Below are positions 18,633-28,836 of a stretch of DNA of 64,000 nucleotides, one piece after another (position 1 is the stretch's first letter; the number at the start of each line of letters is the position of its first letter). Source of the DNA: Shewanella sp. KT0246 (lineage in GTDB: Bacteria; Pseudomonadota; Gammaproteobacteria; Enterobacterales; Shewanellaceae); contig NZ_BPEV01000020.1 of the NCBI RefSeq assembly GCF_019654955.1, positions 44,661-108,660 on the forward strand. The letters run 5' to 3'. The notes beneath the pieces were generated by a model. That model worked only from the letters and a program-made list of their open reading frames with translations, made no database searches and was not told where the DNA came from. Both the position numbers and the translations under genes were made by a program.

Positions 18633-19717
18633 AAGCGATAGTTAATGTTCACTGCCGCAAAATTCGCTTTGTTGGGTTGGTCGTGATATTGCTCAGTGCC
18701 ACGAATAGCTGAAAAGCTTAATCCCCAGTTTTGCCAATTAAGCATAAAGCCCATGTTAATCATTGCTTGCTGGTGGGTTAACTCTGCTGAGTGGCTGTCT
18801 GTAAAGGTGTTGCCGTCGATAGTGATATCGTTAAATACATAACGGCCGTAGAAGGTAACAAATACCTGCCAACTTAGCTCATCTGCCGACTTAACAATGT
18901 AGCCATTATTGCTTCTTGATGCAGCCTGAGAAACAAAGGCGTAGCTATGAGAAAGAATATTCCCCAACCGAAATGTCATGCCAGCACCTACATCACTCAT
19001 TAAATTACCTACACCAGCGTTACCGTGGAAAACAGTATCAAATTCAAGGTTGTCAGAAAGAGGTGTGTACGCTAATTGGTAAAGGCGCTGCGCTTCAACC
19101 TTAAACACAGGTTCGTTGCTCAATTGATTATCCCAGCCCATTGGCTCTTTAGCATCAATGATTTCGTGAACTTGTTTTTGAGTTTGCTCAGCAAAAGATG
19201 CCGGGCCCACTACTCCCAATGTGAGGCTTAAATTATCTGCCACACCATCACCATAGCTTCGTAATTTGGTGCCCCATAGTAAGGTTCCAGAATAGGGACG
19301 ATCGGATTCAATCAATGCAGCTTGCTGTAAGTCATCCGGTGTATACATGCGCTGAGAAACGCTATAACTAATTTGATATTGTCTATTGCCGCCATGATTT
19401 AAATAACTATAGCCATATAAACCTTGCAGCCATTTAGGTAATACAAGCTCGTCAAAGTCATTGACGACAGCTTTGCCCCAGCTCCATTCTATGCCGTTAC
19501 TATAGTCATCATCACTGGTGTTAATCAGTCCAAATGCATCATTCTCAAAGGTAAATTGAACCCAATCTCCATTTGAGGTACCTGCATGGAGCTGCTGGCT
19601 CTCTTTAGCTGCAGCACTTTTTGCTACGCCCTGTGCCAACGTTGGCGCAGAAAGCAATGTGATGATCAGCGAGATAGCACCAATAGAATATTGAAATAGA
19701 GGCTTATTTAGTAACAT
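18629..19717 (-). CDS. LpxR-family lipid A 3'-O-deacylase (DUF2219)
   Basis: This 362-residue outer-membrane beta-barrel has a signal peptide ending near APTLAQG and the family signature FTFENDAFGLINTSDDDYSN (Asn-Asp pair as in LpxR). DRPYSGTLLWGTKL and a terminal VNINYRF barrel strand also fit. LpxR enzymes remove the 3'-acyloxyacyl chain of lipid A at the outer membrane. The frame is open upstream to a TTG at 19771, but the ATG at 19717 gives a clean signal peptide. No good ribosome binding site is visible for either. Confidence 0.85.
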   Translation of the reverse strand: MLLNKPLFQYSIGAISLIITLLSAPTLAQGVAKSAAAKESQQLHAGTSNGDWVQFTFENDAFGLINTSDDDYSNGIEWSWGKAVVNDFDELVLPKWLQGLYGYSYLNHGGNRQYQISYSVSQRMYTPDDLQQAALIESDRPYSGTLLWGTKLRSYGDGVADNLSLTLGVVGPASFAEQTQKQVHEIIDAKEPMGWDNQLSNEPVFKVEAQRLYQLAYTPLSDNLEFDTVFHGNAGVGNLMSDVGAGMTFRLGNILSHSYAFVSQAASRSNNGYIVKSADELSWQVFVTFYGRYVFNDITIDGNTFTDSHSAELTHQQAMINMGFMLNWQNWGLSFSAIRGTEQYHDQPNKANFAAVNINYRF

Positions 19718-19780
19718 TAAATTAAAGCTTGTATTAATAGGTATCAAAATAGGCGAGAGATTATACAGCAATAGGCATAA

Positions 19781-19806
19781 AAAAATGGAGCCGAAGCTCC
19801 ATTTTT
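19781..19806 (-). terminator. Intrinsic terminator of deaD
   Basis: AAAAATGGAGC / GCTCCATTTTT stem with a 4-nt loop (TTCG on the transcribed minus strand) and a T run, 38 bp after the deaD stop. Confidence 0.9.
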
Positions 19807-19844
19807 AAATCAGTGACTCAACATAATGTTGATATTGTGATCGA

Positions 19845-21671
19845 TTACTCGCTATCGCGAGGCTTACGTGGACGATCGCCGCGAGGACGGTCACCGCGTG
19901 GACGATCGCCGCGAGGTCTGTCACCACGAGGGCGGTCATTACGTGGACGGCGTGGACGGTCGCTTTGCTCAGGGAAAGCGGTATCGCTAGCTTCTTTAAT
20001 GTTTAGAGGCTTGCCACATACACGTACTTTACGTAAATGAGTCAGAACATCTTTTGGCATACCGTCTGGTAAGTCAATTGAAGTTACTTGATCAAATAAT
20101 TGAATTTGACCAATGAACTGGCTATCGATGTTTGCTTCGTTAGCAATAGCACCAACGATGTTACCTACACCAACACCATTATCACGACCTACTTCGATTA
20201 CGTAGCGGCACATCTTAACATCTGGCTTATCTTTTAAGCCTTCAGCACTACCAAAGCTTGTTGGTTGTGGACGACCACCGCGTGAATCACGACGTGGACG
20301 CTCACGGCCATTGTCACGATCTCTGCTATCACGAGAATCACGTTGACGCTCTTGAATCGCAGGAAGTTGTAATGGACGCTCAGCTTGAACTTGTTGTAAT
20401 AATGCCGCAGCAAGTAAATCTGTATCGATTTCTAGTTGTTGGCATAACTCAGCAACAGCGTTCTTCATGAAATCTAAGTCACCGTTAATGGTTTCTTGGA
20501 TTTGCTCGCCTAAACGAGATAAACGACGCTCTGCAACAGTTTCAGGGCTTGGTACTTTCATTGGCGAAATGCGGCTTGAAGTCGCACGCTCAATGGTACG
20601 TAACATACGCATTTCGCGGTTTGTTACGAAAAGAATCGCCATACCTGTACGACCAGCACGACCTGTACGGCCAATACGGTGTACGTAAGCTTCTGAATCA
20701 TATGGGATATCGTAGTTTACTACGTGTCCAATACGTTCAACGTCAAGACCACGGGCCGCAACGTCAGTAGCAATAAGGATATCTAGCTTGCCACGCTTAA
20801 GTTGCTCAACAGCACGCTCACGTGCTTGTTGGTTCATGTCACCATGTAATGGCGATGAAGCATAACCGCGGGCTTCTAGTTTCTCAGCTAATTCAACACA
20901 GCTGTTACGAGTACGAACGAAGATGATAATACCTTCAGTATTTTCAACTTCTAATACACGAACTAAAGCTTCAAGCTTGTTGTGTTGAGACACTTGAACA
21001 AAACGTTGGTCAATAGACTTAACAGTTGAGTTAGTGGTTGAGATGCTAATATGAACAGGATCTGATAAATGCTTGTTAGCAACGCGCTTAATTTGCTCTG
21101 GCATGGTCGCAGAGAAAAGTGCAAGTTGGCTGTTCTCAGGCTTATGTTCTAATACCCATTCGATATCGTCGATAAAGCCCATTTTTAACATTTCATCAGC
21201 TTCATCAAGCACTAATGCTTTTAATGAGTCTAACTTTAATGTACCGCGACGCATGTGGTCCATAACACGACCAGGCGTACCAACAACAACTTGTGGGCCA
21301 CGACGTAGCGCACTTAATTGTTGATGCATGCTTTGACCACCGTAAATAGGTAGTACATGGAAGCCTTTCATGTGTTTAGCGTAGCTACCAAATGCTTCAG
21401 CAACCTGAACGGCAAGTTCACGAGTTGGTGCAAGCACTAGGATTTGAGGAGCGTTCAGCTTCTGGTCAACACTGTTTAGTAAAGGCAGTGCGAAAGCACC
21501 TGTTTTACCAGTACCAGTTTGAGCTTGACCTAAAATATCTTTACCAGCCATTAGGGGGTCGATACTTGCAGACTGAATTGGAGTTGGTTTTTCGTAACCT
21601 AGATCGTCAAGGGCACGAAGCAAATTCTCGGATAAACCAAGTTCGCGGAAAGTTCTTTCATCGGATGACAT
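19845..21671 (-). CDS. deaD: ATP-dependent DEAD-box RNA helicase DeaD (CsdA)
   Basis: A 608-residue cold-shock-type helicase. The core has Q-motif GYEKPTPIQ, Walker A AQTGTGKT, PTRELAVQ, DEAD box VLDEADEML, SAT, and helicase C motifs ARGLDVERIGHVVNYD and HRIGRTGRAGR. A DbpA-type RNA-binding domain follows (VGVGNIVGAIANEANIDSQFIGQIQLFD). The tail is an Arg/Gly/Asp/Pro repeat tract (RGDRP units), which fits RNA binding. DeaD unwinds structured RNA for ribosome assembly and mRNA decay in the cold. It is the only gene of its transcript. Confidence 0.95.
   Translation of the reverse strand: MSSDERTFRELGLSENLLRALDDLGYEKPTPIQSASIDPLMAGKDILGQAQTGTGKTGAFALPLLNSVDQKLNAPQILVLAPTRELAVQVAEAFGSYAKHMKGFHVLPIYGGQSMHQQLSALRRGPQVVVGTPGRVMDHMRRGTLKLDSLKALVLDEADEMLKMGFIDDIEWVLEHKPENSQLALFSATMPEQIKRVANKHLSDPVHISISTTNSTVKSIDQRFVQVSQHNKLEALVRVLEVENTEGIIIFVRTRNSCVELAEKLEARGYASSPLHGDMNQQARERAVEQLKRGKLDILIATDVAARGLDVERIGHVVNYDIPYDSEAYVHRIGRTGRAGRTGMAILFVTNREMRMLRTIERATSSRISPMKVPSPETVAERRLSRLGEQIQETINGDLDFMKNAVAELCQQLEIDTDLLAAALLQQVQAERPLQLPAIQERQRDSRDSRDRDNGRERPRRDSRGGRPQPTSFGSAEGLKDKPDVKMCRYVIEVGRDNGVGVGNIVGAIANEANIDSQFIGQIQLFDQVTSIDLPDGMPKDVLTHLRKVRVCGKPLNIKEASDTAFPEQSDRPRRPRNDRPRGDRPRGDRPRGDRPRGDRPRKPRDSE
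19867..19941. repeat. Minisatellite coding the RGDRP tail of DeaD
   Basis: Five tandem 15-bp units code for consecutive RGDRP-type pentapeptides. Units 1 and 3 are identical (CGTGGACGATCGCCG) and the first 30 bp recur almost unchanged as the next 30 bp. The tract is much more GC-rich than its surroundings. Confidence 0.85.
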
Positions 21672-21837
21672 TGAGTTGTAGCCTTGTGGGTATGCACGAA
21701 TATAGTGGCATTCGCGCTAAAGTTTCACAGACAGAAAATCAACCCCGTGTCGATTTCCCGCGTCAAAGGGGCGATATTATAGCAAGCTTTCACCCATATG
21801 ACTATATATTTTCAATAACTTTTTAAAATTGGCCTGA

Positions 21838-22971
21838 TTATTGAAAAGCAATTTGTTGCTTATTCACTGAGACTAATTCAAATGCGGTTTCTGTAACTGC
21901 CGCTAAAAAGCCAATATCGATTGTATCTATTGTATCGTCGATGGTGTGATATTGTTTATGTGTTGGAACCCCTAAGTACAACCAAGGTATGCCAACTTTG
22001 TGGAACGGATAATGGTCCGAAGCACGCAACCAATCTATCTTTACCATGCTGCCGTTTTTCATTCGTGAACGGCTCTCTCGAATACATAATTGATTATAGT
22101 CTTGGAGTTGAGTTTTTAGCTGATTAAATTCAGTTAAATTTTTCTCACCTTCTACATATATGGCTTTAGGGCGGGAGGGATTCCCAATCATGTCGAGATT
22201 TAACGACATTTCGACTTGCATGTTAGTTGCCGCCATTAACTGTTCAACTAGGGCGTACGAACCGAACAATCCTGTCTCTTCAGCGTCGGTTGCGACGAGC
22301 ATCAAGTTTACGTTTTGATTGCCTTGTGCGTGCCATTGCTCTGCTATAGCGAGCATTGCGGCAACACCAGAAGCATTATCATCAGCGCCAGCAAAGACTT
22401 TGTTGCCCTTTTTACCTAAGTGATCGTAATGGGCGGTGATTACACGCCAGCGATCGGTTTCATTTTGAGCCTTGATGGTGGCAATGACATTAATGCCTTG
22501 TTTATTAGAAAAATTAAATCGATAAGTGAAGGGCACGTCGAAGTCATCTTGCCAAGGAGTGAGATTGAGCTCGCTAAACCGTTGTTTGATATATTCTCGG
22601 CTAAGTTCAGCGCCATGAGTTGCGGTTTTCCTACCTTCGAACTCTTTACTGCTTAAAATGCGGATATCATCGAGTAATTGACTTTGATTACTCCAATGAT
22701 TAACAGGATTGTTGCCACAATTTTGAGTAGCGCAGCCAGTTATGGCGAAAGTAAAAATTAGCGGTAATAAGGCGGGTGGTTTTAAAAGGGAGATATTTGC
22801 TTTGAGCAAGCTAGGTTTATTGCACGCTATTTCAGCTGATGTAAGGCGAATAAACTCAACTTTTTGAGCTAAATAGCGCACAAAAAATTGAGTCATCACT
22901 AATGCTAACGTTACCGACTGAGCAAATGTGGCGGCTAGAACTAACACCAGAGCCGCTAATTGAAAATCCAT
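21838..22971 (-). CDS. M28-family zinc aminopeptidase with unusual double hydrophobic N-terminus
   Basis: A 377-residue metallopeptidase with the M28 ligand set: TAHYDHLG (His), GADDNASG (bridging Asp), TDAEETGLFGS (catalytic Glu pair), LNLDMIGNP (Asp) and KQYHTIDDT (His). The N-terminus is odd: one hydrophobic helix at residues 5-30, and then a second ending in the lipobox FAITGC with Cys80. The ATG at 22971 has AGAGGA 6 nt upstream and is clearly a good start. A TTG just before LKANISLLKPP would give a normal lipoprotein. It follows uvrA by 64 bp with no terminator between, so cotranscription is possible. Confidence 0.87.
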   Translation of the reverse strand: MDFQLAALVLVLAATFAQSVTLALVMTQFFVRYLAQKVEFIRLTSAEIACNKPSLLKANISLLKPPALLPLIFTFAITGCATQNCGNNPVNHWSNQSQLLDDIRILSSKEFEGRKTATHGAELSREYIKQRFSELNLTPWQDDFDVPFTYRFNFSNKQGINVIATIKAQNETDRWRVITAHYDHLGKKGNKVFAGADDNASGVAAMLAIAEQWHAQGNQNVNLMLVATDAEETGLFGSYALVEQLMAATNMQVEMSLNLDMIGNPSRPKAIYVEGEKNLTEFNQLKTQLQDYNQLCIRESRSRMKNGSMVKIDWLRASDHYPFHKVGIPWLYLGVPTHKQYHTIDDTIDTIDIGFLAAVTETAFELVSVNKQQIAFQ

Positions 22972-23035
22972 TTCATATCCTCTGGCTAATCATCCCATAA
23001 GATTAAGCCGACTTGAGTTAACTAGATTAGCATCT

Positions 23036-25957
23036 TTATTTATCCGTTTTCGCAGCAACCTTTTTAACTGTTTTCTTGGCTGCCGCTTTTTTCGCAGGTG
23101 CTTTTTTAACTTTAGCTTGTGTAACTGCAGGCATTTTCTCTAATAATGGTTTCAAGAAATGTGCAGTATGTGATTCGGTATTTTTGGCGACATCTTCAGG
23201 TGTGCCACTGACCAAAATCATACCACCACCAGAACCACCTTCAGGGCCTAAATCGACAATCCAGTCTGCGGTTTTAATCACATCTAAATTGTGTTCAATC
23301 ACTACAATAGTATTACCCTTCGCTTTTAATCTATGCAATACATCTAATAACAATTGAATATCAGCAAAGTGTAAACCTGTGGTCGGTTCATCTAGAATAT
23401 ACAGCGTTTTACCCGTATCTCGTTTAGATAACTCCTTAGACAGCTTCACTCTTTGGGCTTCACCGCCTGACAAAGTCGTGGCGCTTTGGCCTAAGCAAAT
23501 ATAGGATAAACCGACATCGACTAAGGTTTGTAATTTGCGCGCGATAGCAGGAATCGGATCGAAGAATACGCGGGCTTCTTCAATGGTCATCTGCAGCACT
23601 TCATGAATGTTTTTACCTTTGTATTTCACATCTAAAGTTTCGCGGTTATAGCGTTTACCTTTACATGAATCACACGGTACATATACATCGGGTAAGAAAT
23701 GCATTTCTACTTTAATGAGGCCATCACCTTGACAAGCTTCGCAGCGTCCGCCTTTTACATTGAATGAGAACCTACCCGGCAAATACCCACGGCTTCTTGA
23801 CTCTTGGGTCGCGGCAAATAGTTCACGAATTGGGGTAAATATGCCTGTATAAGTTGCAGGGTTTGAGCGCGGTGTTCGGCCAATTGGGCTTTGATCAATA
23901 TCGACCACCTTGTCACATTGCTCCATACCTTTAATGCTTTTGTGCGCTGCAGGTTCGTCAATGGTTGCCCCATTTAACATGCGGTGCGCAATTTTATAGA
24001 AGGTGTCATTAATCAGAGTCGACTTACCCGAACCTGATACACCAGTGACACAGGTGAACAATCCAATAGGAATCGTTAAATCGACATTTTTTAAGTTGTT
24101 GCCTGTAGCGCCGCAAAGTTCAATGACCTTTTTCGGATCCATCGGCGTGCGCTGCTCGCTGACATGAATTTGTTTCTTACCGGAAATGTATTGACCAGTA
24201 ATTGACTCTTCACATTCAATAATATCTTTTAAACCACCAGAGCAAATCACTTCGCCGCCGTGAACACCAGCACCTGGACCAATATCAATCACGTGATCCG
24301 CCATGCGAATAGCATCTTCATCATGCTCAACCACGATAACCGTGTTGCCTAAATCCCGAAGGTGGATCAAGGTTTTAAGTAGACGTTCGTTATCACGCTG
24401 ATGCAGACCAATAGAAGGTTCATCGAGCACGTACATCACACCAACAAGCCCTGCGCCAATTTGGCTAGCCAAACGAATACGCTGAGCTTCACCACCTGAA
24501 AGGGTATCTGCAGAACGGTCTAAGCTAAGATAGTTAAGGCCAACATTGACTAAGAAACCTAATCGGTCGCCAACTTCTTTGAGGATTTTTTCCGCGATTT
24601 GCGCTTTTTGCCCCGTGAACTCAACCTTTTTAAAATAGTTCATGGCTTCGCCAATGGACCATTCTGTTAGTTGAGGTAGGGTCAATTCGCCAATGAATAC
24701 GTTACGAGCCTCTTCACGTAGTCGAGAGCCTCCGCAGCTTTTACAAGATTGGGTATTAATGAATTTAGAAAGTTCATCGCGGACAGAGTTACTCTCTGTT
24801 TCACGATAACGTCTATCCATATTATTCAAGATCCCTTCAAATGGATGATTACGGATCACTACATCGCCACGGTCATTAATGTATTTAAACGCAATGCTTT
24901 GCTTGCCTGAACCATGGAGCACAATCTTTTGTACTTTGTCGGTTAACTGCTGAAATGGTGTTTCAACATCAAACTTATAATGCTCAGCTAACGAACTGAG
25001 CATTTGGAAATAGTAAAAGTTGCGTTTATCCCAGCCGCGAATTGCGCCGCCCGCTAATGATAATTCACCGTTGGTTATCACTCTATCTGCATCAAAGTAC
25101 TGCTGCACCCCTAATCCATCACAGGTTTGACAGGCACCGGCAGGGTTATTGAATGAAAAGATACGTGGCTCAAGTTCAGCCATTGAATAGCCACAATGAG
25201 GACAGGCAAAATTAGCTGAGAAAACGATTTCTTCAGCTTCACCAGCCATATCAGCGACAACCGCAATGCCGCCAGACATCTCTAAAGTGGTTTCAAATGA
25301 CTCAGCTAAACGCTGCTTTAAGTCATCACGAACCTTGAAACGGTCAACGACGACTTCGATGGTGTGCTTAACATGTAAATCAAGGGTTGGCGGGTCGGAT
25401 AAATCACACACATCACCATCGATACGGGCTCGAACATAGCCTTGTGCAGCTAAGCTTTCGAGTAGTTTTACATGCTCACCTTTACGGGCTTTAACTACAG
25501 GGGCTAATAACATTTGGCGACTGCCTTCTGGCAGTTCCAATACTTTATCGACCATTTGACTGACAGTTTGCGCAGCTAATGCTTGTCCATGCGTCGGACA
25601 GCGAGGTTCGCCAACACGGGCAAACAAGAGTCGCAAATAATCATATATTTCAGTGATGGTACCCACAGTTGAGCGTGGGTTATGTGAGGTGGACTTTTGT
25701 TCAATTGAAATCGCGGGACTTAAACCTTCAATATGGTCAACATCAGGCTTTTCCATCAAACTTAAAAATTGGCGAGCGTATGCTGATAAAGACTCAACAT
25801 AACGGCGTTGACCCTCGGCATATAACGTGTCGAACGCTAATGAGGATTTACCTGAACCAGAAAGGCCAGTGATGACAATCAGCTTGTCACGAGGGATTTT
25901 TAGGTCAAAGTTTTTTAAGTTGTGGGTTCGTGCACCGCGAATTTCAATGGTATCCAT
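23036..25957 (-). CDS. uvrA: UvrABC excision nuclease subunit A
   Basis: A 973-residue damage-recognition ATPase of nucleotide excision repair. Two ABC modules are seen (Walker [12 protein letters not shown] and [11 protein letters not shown]; signature LSGGEAQR in both). There are zinc knuckles CPHCGYSM...CQTC and CEACQGDG...CDSC, and the UvrB-interaction region near residues 118-250. It is about 30 residues longer than E. coli UvrA because of a Lys/Ala-rich tail ([12 protein letters not shown]). The upstream gap has tandem ACAGTAT repeats but no perfect LexA box. Confidence 0.97.
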   Translation of the reverse strand: MDTIEIRGARTHNLKNFDLKIPRDKLIVITGLSGSGKSSLAFDTLYAEGQRRYVESLSAYARQFLSLMEKPDVDHIEGLSPAISIEQKSTSHNPRSTVGTITEIYDYLRLLFARVGEPRCPTHGQALAAQTVSQMVDKVLELPEGSRQMLLAPVVKARKGEHVKLLESLAAQGYVRARIDGDVCDLSDPPTLDLHVKHTIEVVVDRFKVRDDLKQRLAESFETTLEMSGGIAVVADMAGEAEEIVFSANFACPHCGYSMAELEPRIFSFNNPAGACQTCDGLGVQQYFDADRVITNGELSLAGGAIRGWDKRNFYYFQMLSSLAEHYKFDVETPFQQLTDKVQKIVLHGSGKQSIAFKYINDRGDVVIRNHPFEGILNNMDRRYRETESNSVRDELSKFINTQSCKSCGGSRLREEARNVFIGELTLPQLTEWSIGEAMNYFKKVEFTGQKAQIAEKILKEVGDRLGFLVNVGLNYLSLDRSADTLSGGEAQRIRLASQIGAGLVGVMYVLDEPSIGLHQRDNERLLKTLIHLRDLGNTVIVVEHDEDAIRMADHVIDIGPGAGVHGGEVICSGGLKDIIECEESITGQYISGKKQIHVSEQRTPMDPKKVIELCGATGNNLKNVDLTIPIGLFTCVTGVSGSGKSTLINDTFYKIAHRMLNGATIDEPAAHKSIKGMEQCDKVVDIDQSPIGRTPRSNPATYTGIFTPIRELFAATQESRSRGYLPGRFSFNVKGGRCEACQGDGLIKVEMHFLPDVYVPCDSCKGKRYNRETLDVKYKGKNIHEVLQMTIEEARVFFDPIPAIARKLQTLVDVGLSYICLGQSATTLSGGEAQRVKLSKELSKRDTGKTLYILDEPTTGLHFADIQLLLDVLHRLKAKGNTIVVIEHNLDVIKTADWIVDLGPEGGSGGGMILVSGTPEDVAKNTESHTAHFLKPLLEKMPAVTQAKVKKAPAKKAAAKKTVKKVAAKTDK

Positions 25958-26300
25958 TCTTCACTCTGATGTTGTGCTCGGTTGCTGAAATAGGGGGTAT
26001 ATATCTTAGCAAACGAGTTAAGGCATATGGTTGCGATTAGATTTTAATTTGTATTTATACAGTATTTTATACAGTATTGTACAGTGTTAAATTGTCAGTT
26101 CATTTGACTGTATTGTTGAGTAAAGTCGAATACTAATGAACTGCGATGTAAGACACATTATAACCTGTTTGTTTAATCTCATTAGCAAATACGATAAACA
26201 GTTGCACCTTGGTTCATTATTCCTTTTGAGCTAAATTAGGACGCTGTGATAATATGCGCAACTCAAAATTTTTTATCGATACAGTATTAAGGGCAATTTA
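25958..26300. other. Divergent intergenic region uvrA / yajR-like gene
   Basis: 343 bp without a gene. The notable content is a pair of adjacent identical 12-mers (TTTATACAGTAT, 26054-26077) followed by TGTACAGTG. The rest is AT-rich sequence with no hairpin terminator. Confidence 0.6.
26047..26086. promoter_or_regulatory. Tandem ACAGTAT repeats, possible degenerate LexA-type site
   Basis: Two exact 12-bp copies and a third partial copy put ACAG at 26059, 26071 and 26081. Each resembles the right half of a LexA operator (ATATACAGTA). The best full alignment has ATTT where CTGT is expected (ATTT-N8-ACAG, 26047-26062), so SOS control of uvrA from here is only a possibility. Confidence 0.35.
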
Positions 26301-27668
26301 ATGGCCAAAAATGGACTATCCGGCATTGAAAAGAAGGTCGCATTTTCGCTAGCCAGCGTGTTTGGCTTACGAATGATGGGCTTATTTATGATCATGCCCG
26401 TGTTTGCGCTTTACGGCCAACACTTGGAAGGATTCTCGCCATTATGGGTTGGTATCGCCATTGGTGCTTATGGGTTAACCCAAGCTTGCTTGCAAATTCC
26501 AATGGGCATGTTGTCAGATAAATATGGCCGCAAACCGATCATTCTTGGTGGTTTAGTTATTTTTGCCATCGGGAGCATTGTTGCGGCTATGTCAGACCAC
26601 ATTTATGGTGTGGTGTTAGGGCGAGCACTGCAAGGAATGGGCGCAATTGCTGCTGCAGTGTTAGCACTCGCTGCTGATTTAACCCGTGATGAACAACGTA
26701 CCAAAGTCATGGCGATTATTGGGATGTGTATCGGTTTCTCTTTTGCTTTATCGCTACTAGCAGGGCCTATTGTTGCCCAATATGCAGGCCTTGAAGGTTT
26801 ATTCTTTTTAACCGCAATTTTAGCCGTGTTAGGTATGGTTATTGTTCAGGTGTTGGTACCAAATCCTGTATCTCAAGCGCCCAAAGGCGATACGGTTGCA
26901 ACACCGACGAAGCTTAAACGTATGCTGATGGATCCACAGTTGTTTCGTTTAGATGCAGGGATTTTTATTCTTCATTTAGTATTAACAGCCGTGTTTGTGG
27001 CGCTGCCGCTGGATTTAGTTGATGCTGGTTTAGTCAAAGAAAAGCACTGGATGTTGTATTTCCCTGCCTTTATTGGTGCATTTTTCTTGATGGTGCCGTT
27101 AATCATCATCGGGGTTAAACGCAATAACACCAAAACCATGTTCCAAATATCACTCATGATCATGATGCTAGCTTTGGCTGCTATGGGATTTTATGCCGAT
27201 AATTTATGGGTACTCAGTGGCGCAGTTGTGCTGTTTTTTACCGGTTTTAATTATTTAGAAGCATCACTACCTAGCCTAATTGCCAAGTTCTGTCCTATGG
27301 GCGATAAAGGTTCAGCGATGGGGGTTTACTCGACCAGTCAATTTTTAGGTGCTTTTTGTGGCGGCATGTTAGGTGGCGGCGCTTATCAATTGGTCGGCGC
27401 TTCAGGGGTGTTTTTTGTGGCGCTTGCATTGATGTTTGTTTGGTTGTTATTAACCATCGGCATGGAAAAACCTGTGCTACTTAAAAGCTATACGCTTGAA
27501 GCTGAAGCGAAAGATAGAAATCATGCTCAAGATATGGCAACTCAGCTGTCACAGCTTGCAGGCGTTGCAGAAGCTATTGTGGTGATAGAAGAGAAAGCCG
27601 CTTATTTGAAAGTAGATGATCAATTCGATTTAAGAGAAGCTCGAGCTGTGTTAGGCTCTGTCAGCTAA
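26301..27668 (+). CDS. yajR: YajR-like MFS transporter with C-terminal YAM domain
   Basis: A 455-residue, 12-TM major facilitator protein. The first half has GAYGLTQACLQIPMGMLSDK with the motif-A DKYGRKP, and GRALQGMGAIAAAVLALAAD. Beyond the twelfth helix is a soluble extension of ~65 residues (EAEAKDRNHAQDMATQLSQL...VVIEEKAAYLKVDD). Its ferredoxin-like pattern matches the YAM domain of E. coli YajR (454 residues). The substrate of YajR is not established. It lies just upstream of ssb in the same direction but 122 bp apart. Confidence 0.88.
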   Translation: MAKNGLSGIEKKVAFSLASVFGLRMMGLFMIMPVFALYGQHLEGFSPLWVGIAIGAYGLTQACLQIPMGMLSDKYGRKPIILGGLVIFAIGSIVAAMSDHIYGVVLGRALQGMGAIAAAVLALAADLTRDEQRTKVMAIIGMCIGFSFALSLLAGPIVAQYAGLEGLFFLTAILAVLGMVIVQVLVPNPVSQAPKGDTVATPTKLKRMLMDPQLFRLDAGIFILHLVLTAVFVALPLDLVDAGLVKEKHWMLYFPAFIGAFFLMVPLIIIGVKRNNTKTMFQISLMIMMLALAAMGFYADNLWVLSGAVVLFFTGFNYLEASLPSLIAKFCPMGDKGSAMGVYSTSQFLGAFCGGMLGGGAYQLVGASGVFFVALALMFVWLLLTIGMEKPVLLKSYTLEAEAKDRNHAQDMATQLSQLAGVAEAIVVIEEKAAYLKVDDQFDLREARAVLGSVS

Positions 27669-27790
27669 GAATTAAATTCGTGTTTTTTGTGTGACAGCTG
27701 ATGTTTCAGCGTCCATAAAAATGACATAATTGATTCAACAGAATTTGAACGTAATTAAATTTAGAACATGGTAAATCGCAGGAGATTTCA

Positions 27791-28528
27791 ATGGCCAGTC
27801 GTGGTGTGAATAAAGTAATTTTGGTCGGTAACCTAGGAAAGGACCCAGAGGTTCGTTACATGCCAAATGGTAACGCCGTCGCTAACTTTACCGTGGCAAC
27901 GAGTGAGTCTTGGAAAGACCAACAAGGTCAGCAGCAAGAGCGTACAGAATGGCATAACATCGTTATGTACCGTCGTTTAGCTGAAGTAGCTGGTGAATAC
28001 CTGAAAAAAGGTTCTAAAGTTTACTTAGAAGGTAAACTACAAACCAGCAAATGGCAGGATCAAACTACGGGTCAAGATCGCTACAAGACTGAAATCAATG
28101 CAATGGAAATGCAGATGCTTGATAGTCGTGGTCAAGGCGGTCAACAAGGCGGCATGAATCAAGGCCAAGGTGGTTACGGTAATGCTCCTCAGCAAAGTGC
28201 TCCGCAGTCTCAAAGTGGTTACGGTCAACAGCAACAAGCTCAAGGTGGTTTCCAGCAGCCAGCTCAGCAACAAGCTGCTCAAAAGCCTGCTTACACGCCT
28301 AAGCCTCAAGCTCCAGCTCAACAACAAGGTGGTGGGTTCCAACAATCTGCCCCTGCTCAGCGTCCAGCGCCTGCACAACAGCAACAAGGTGGATTCCAAC
28401 AACCTGCTCAACAGCAAGGTGGTTTCCAGCAGCAATCTGCACCAGCTCAACGCCCAGCACCAACACCTCAGCCACAAAATACGACACCTGATTTAGGTGG
28501 CGATTGGGATGACGATATCCCGTTCTAG
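27791..28528 (+). CDS. ssb: Single-stranded DNA-binding protein
   Basis: A 245-residue SSB. The N-terminal OB fold (about residues 1-110) starts [20 protein letters not shown] and includes [16 protein letters not shown] and [11 protein letters not shown] long Gln/Gly/Pro/Ala-rich disordered linker follows, with repeated QQGGFQQ units, longer than in E. coli SSB (178 residues total). The acidic tip DWDDDIPF is the conserved docking site for RecO, PriA, exonuclease I and others. GGAG lies 6 nt before the ATG. A long-loop terminator follows. Confidence 0.97.
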   Translation: MASRGVNKVILVGNLGKDPEVRYMPNGNAVANFTVATSESWKDQQGQQQERTEWHNIVMYRRLAEVAGEYLKKGSKVYLEGKLQTSKWQDQTTGQDRYKTEINAMEMQMLDSRGQGGQQGGMNQGQGGYGNAPQQSAPQSQSGYGQQQQAQGGFQQPAQQQAAQKPAYTPKPQAPAQQQGGGFQQSAPAQRPAPAQQQQGGFQQPAQQQGGFQQQSAPAQRPAPTPQPQNTTPDLGGDWDDDIPF

Positions 28529-28836
28529 GCTGAACAAAAACGCTTAGTCTATTTTCGATAGAGTGTTTAGCTAAATATTATCGAAGCCCCCTAAGTGCTG
28601 CAAAGCGTTTAGGGGGCTTTTTAATACGCAATATTCAATCCTAGTCAGGAGCACTTACTTCACTCTCTTACTGATCTAGATGCCTAATATATTGTTTATG
28701 GGAGCTGGTTTTGTAGGTTGAATGAATTGGGGGATTTAGTTGTTAGATTGGACTGCTGTGGTTGTGGGATTGTTGGTCAGTAATGTTAGAATAAAAGTGC
28801 TCTCCCATCTCGCTTAGTGGCCATGATTATAACTTT
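28529..28836. other. Intergenic region ssb / LysR gene
   Basis: 308 bp without a gene. It contains the ssb terminator at its left end; the rest is AT-rich with no other structure that I can support. Confidence 0.6.
28584..28623 (+). terminator. Intrinsic terminator of ssb
   Basis: AAGCCCCCTAA / TTAGGGGGCTT stem of 11 bp with a 14-nt loop and a T tail, about 55 bp after the ssb stop. Confidence 0.85.

Noticed and set aside
19813..20040. Arg/Gly-rich open frame on the plus strand
   Set aside because: It is the antisense shadow of the deaD repeat tail, where GC-rich 15-bp units keep several frames open.
28037..28496. Leu-rich open frames overlapping ssb
   Set aside because: They are other-frame shadows of the Gln-rich SSB linker, whose CAG/CAA codons lack stops in other frames.
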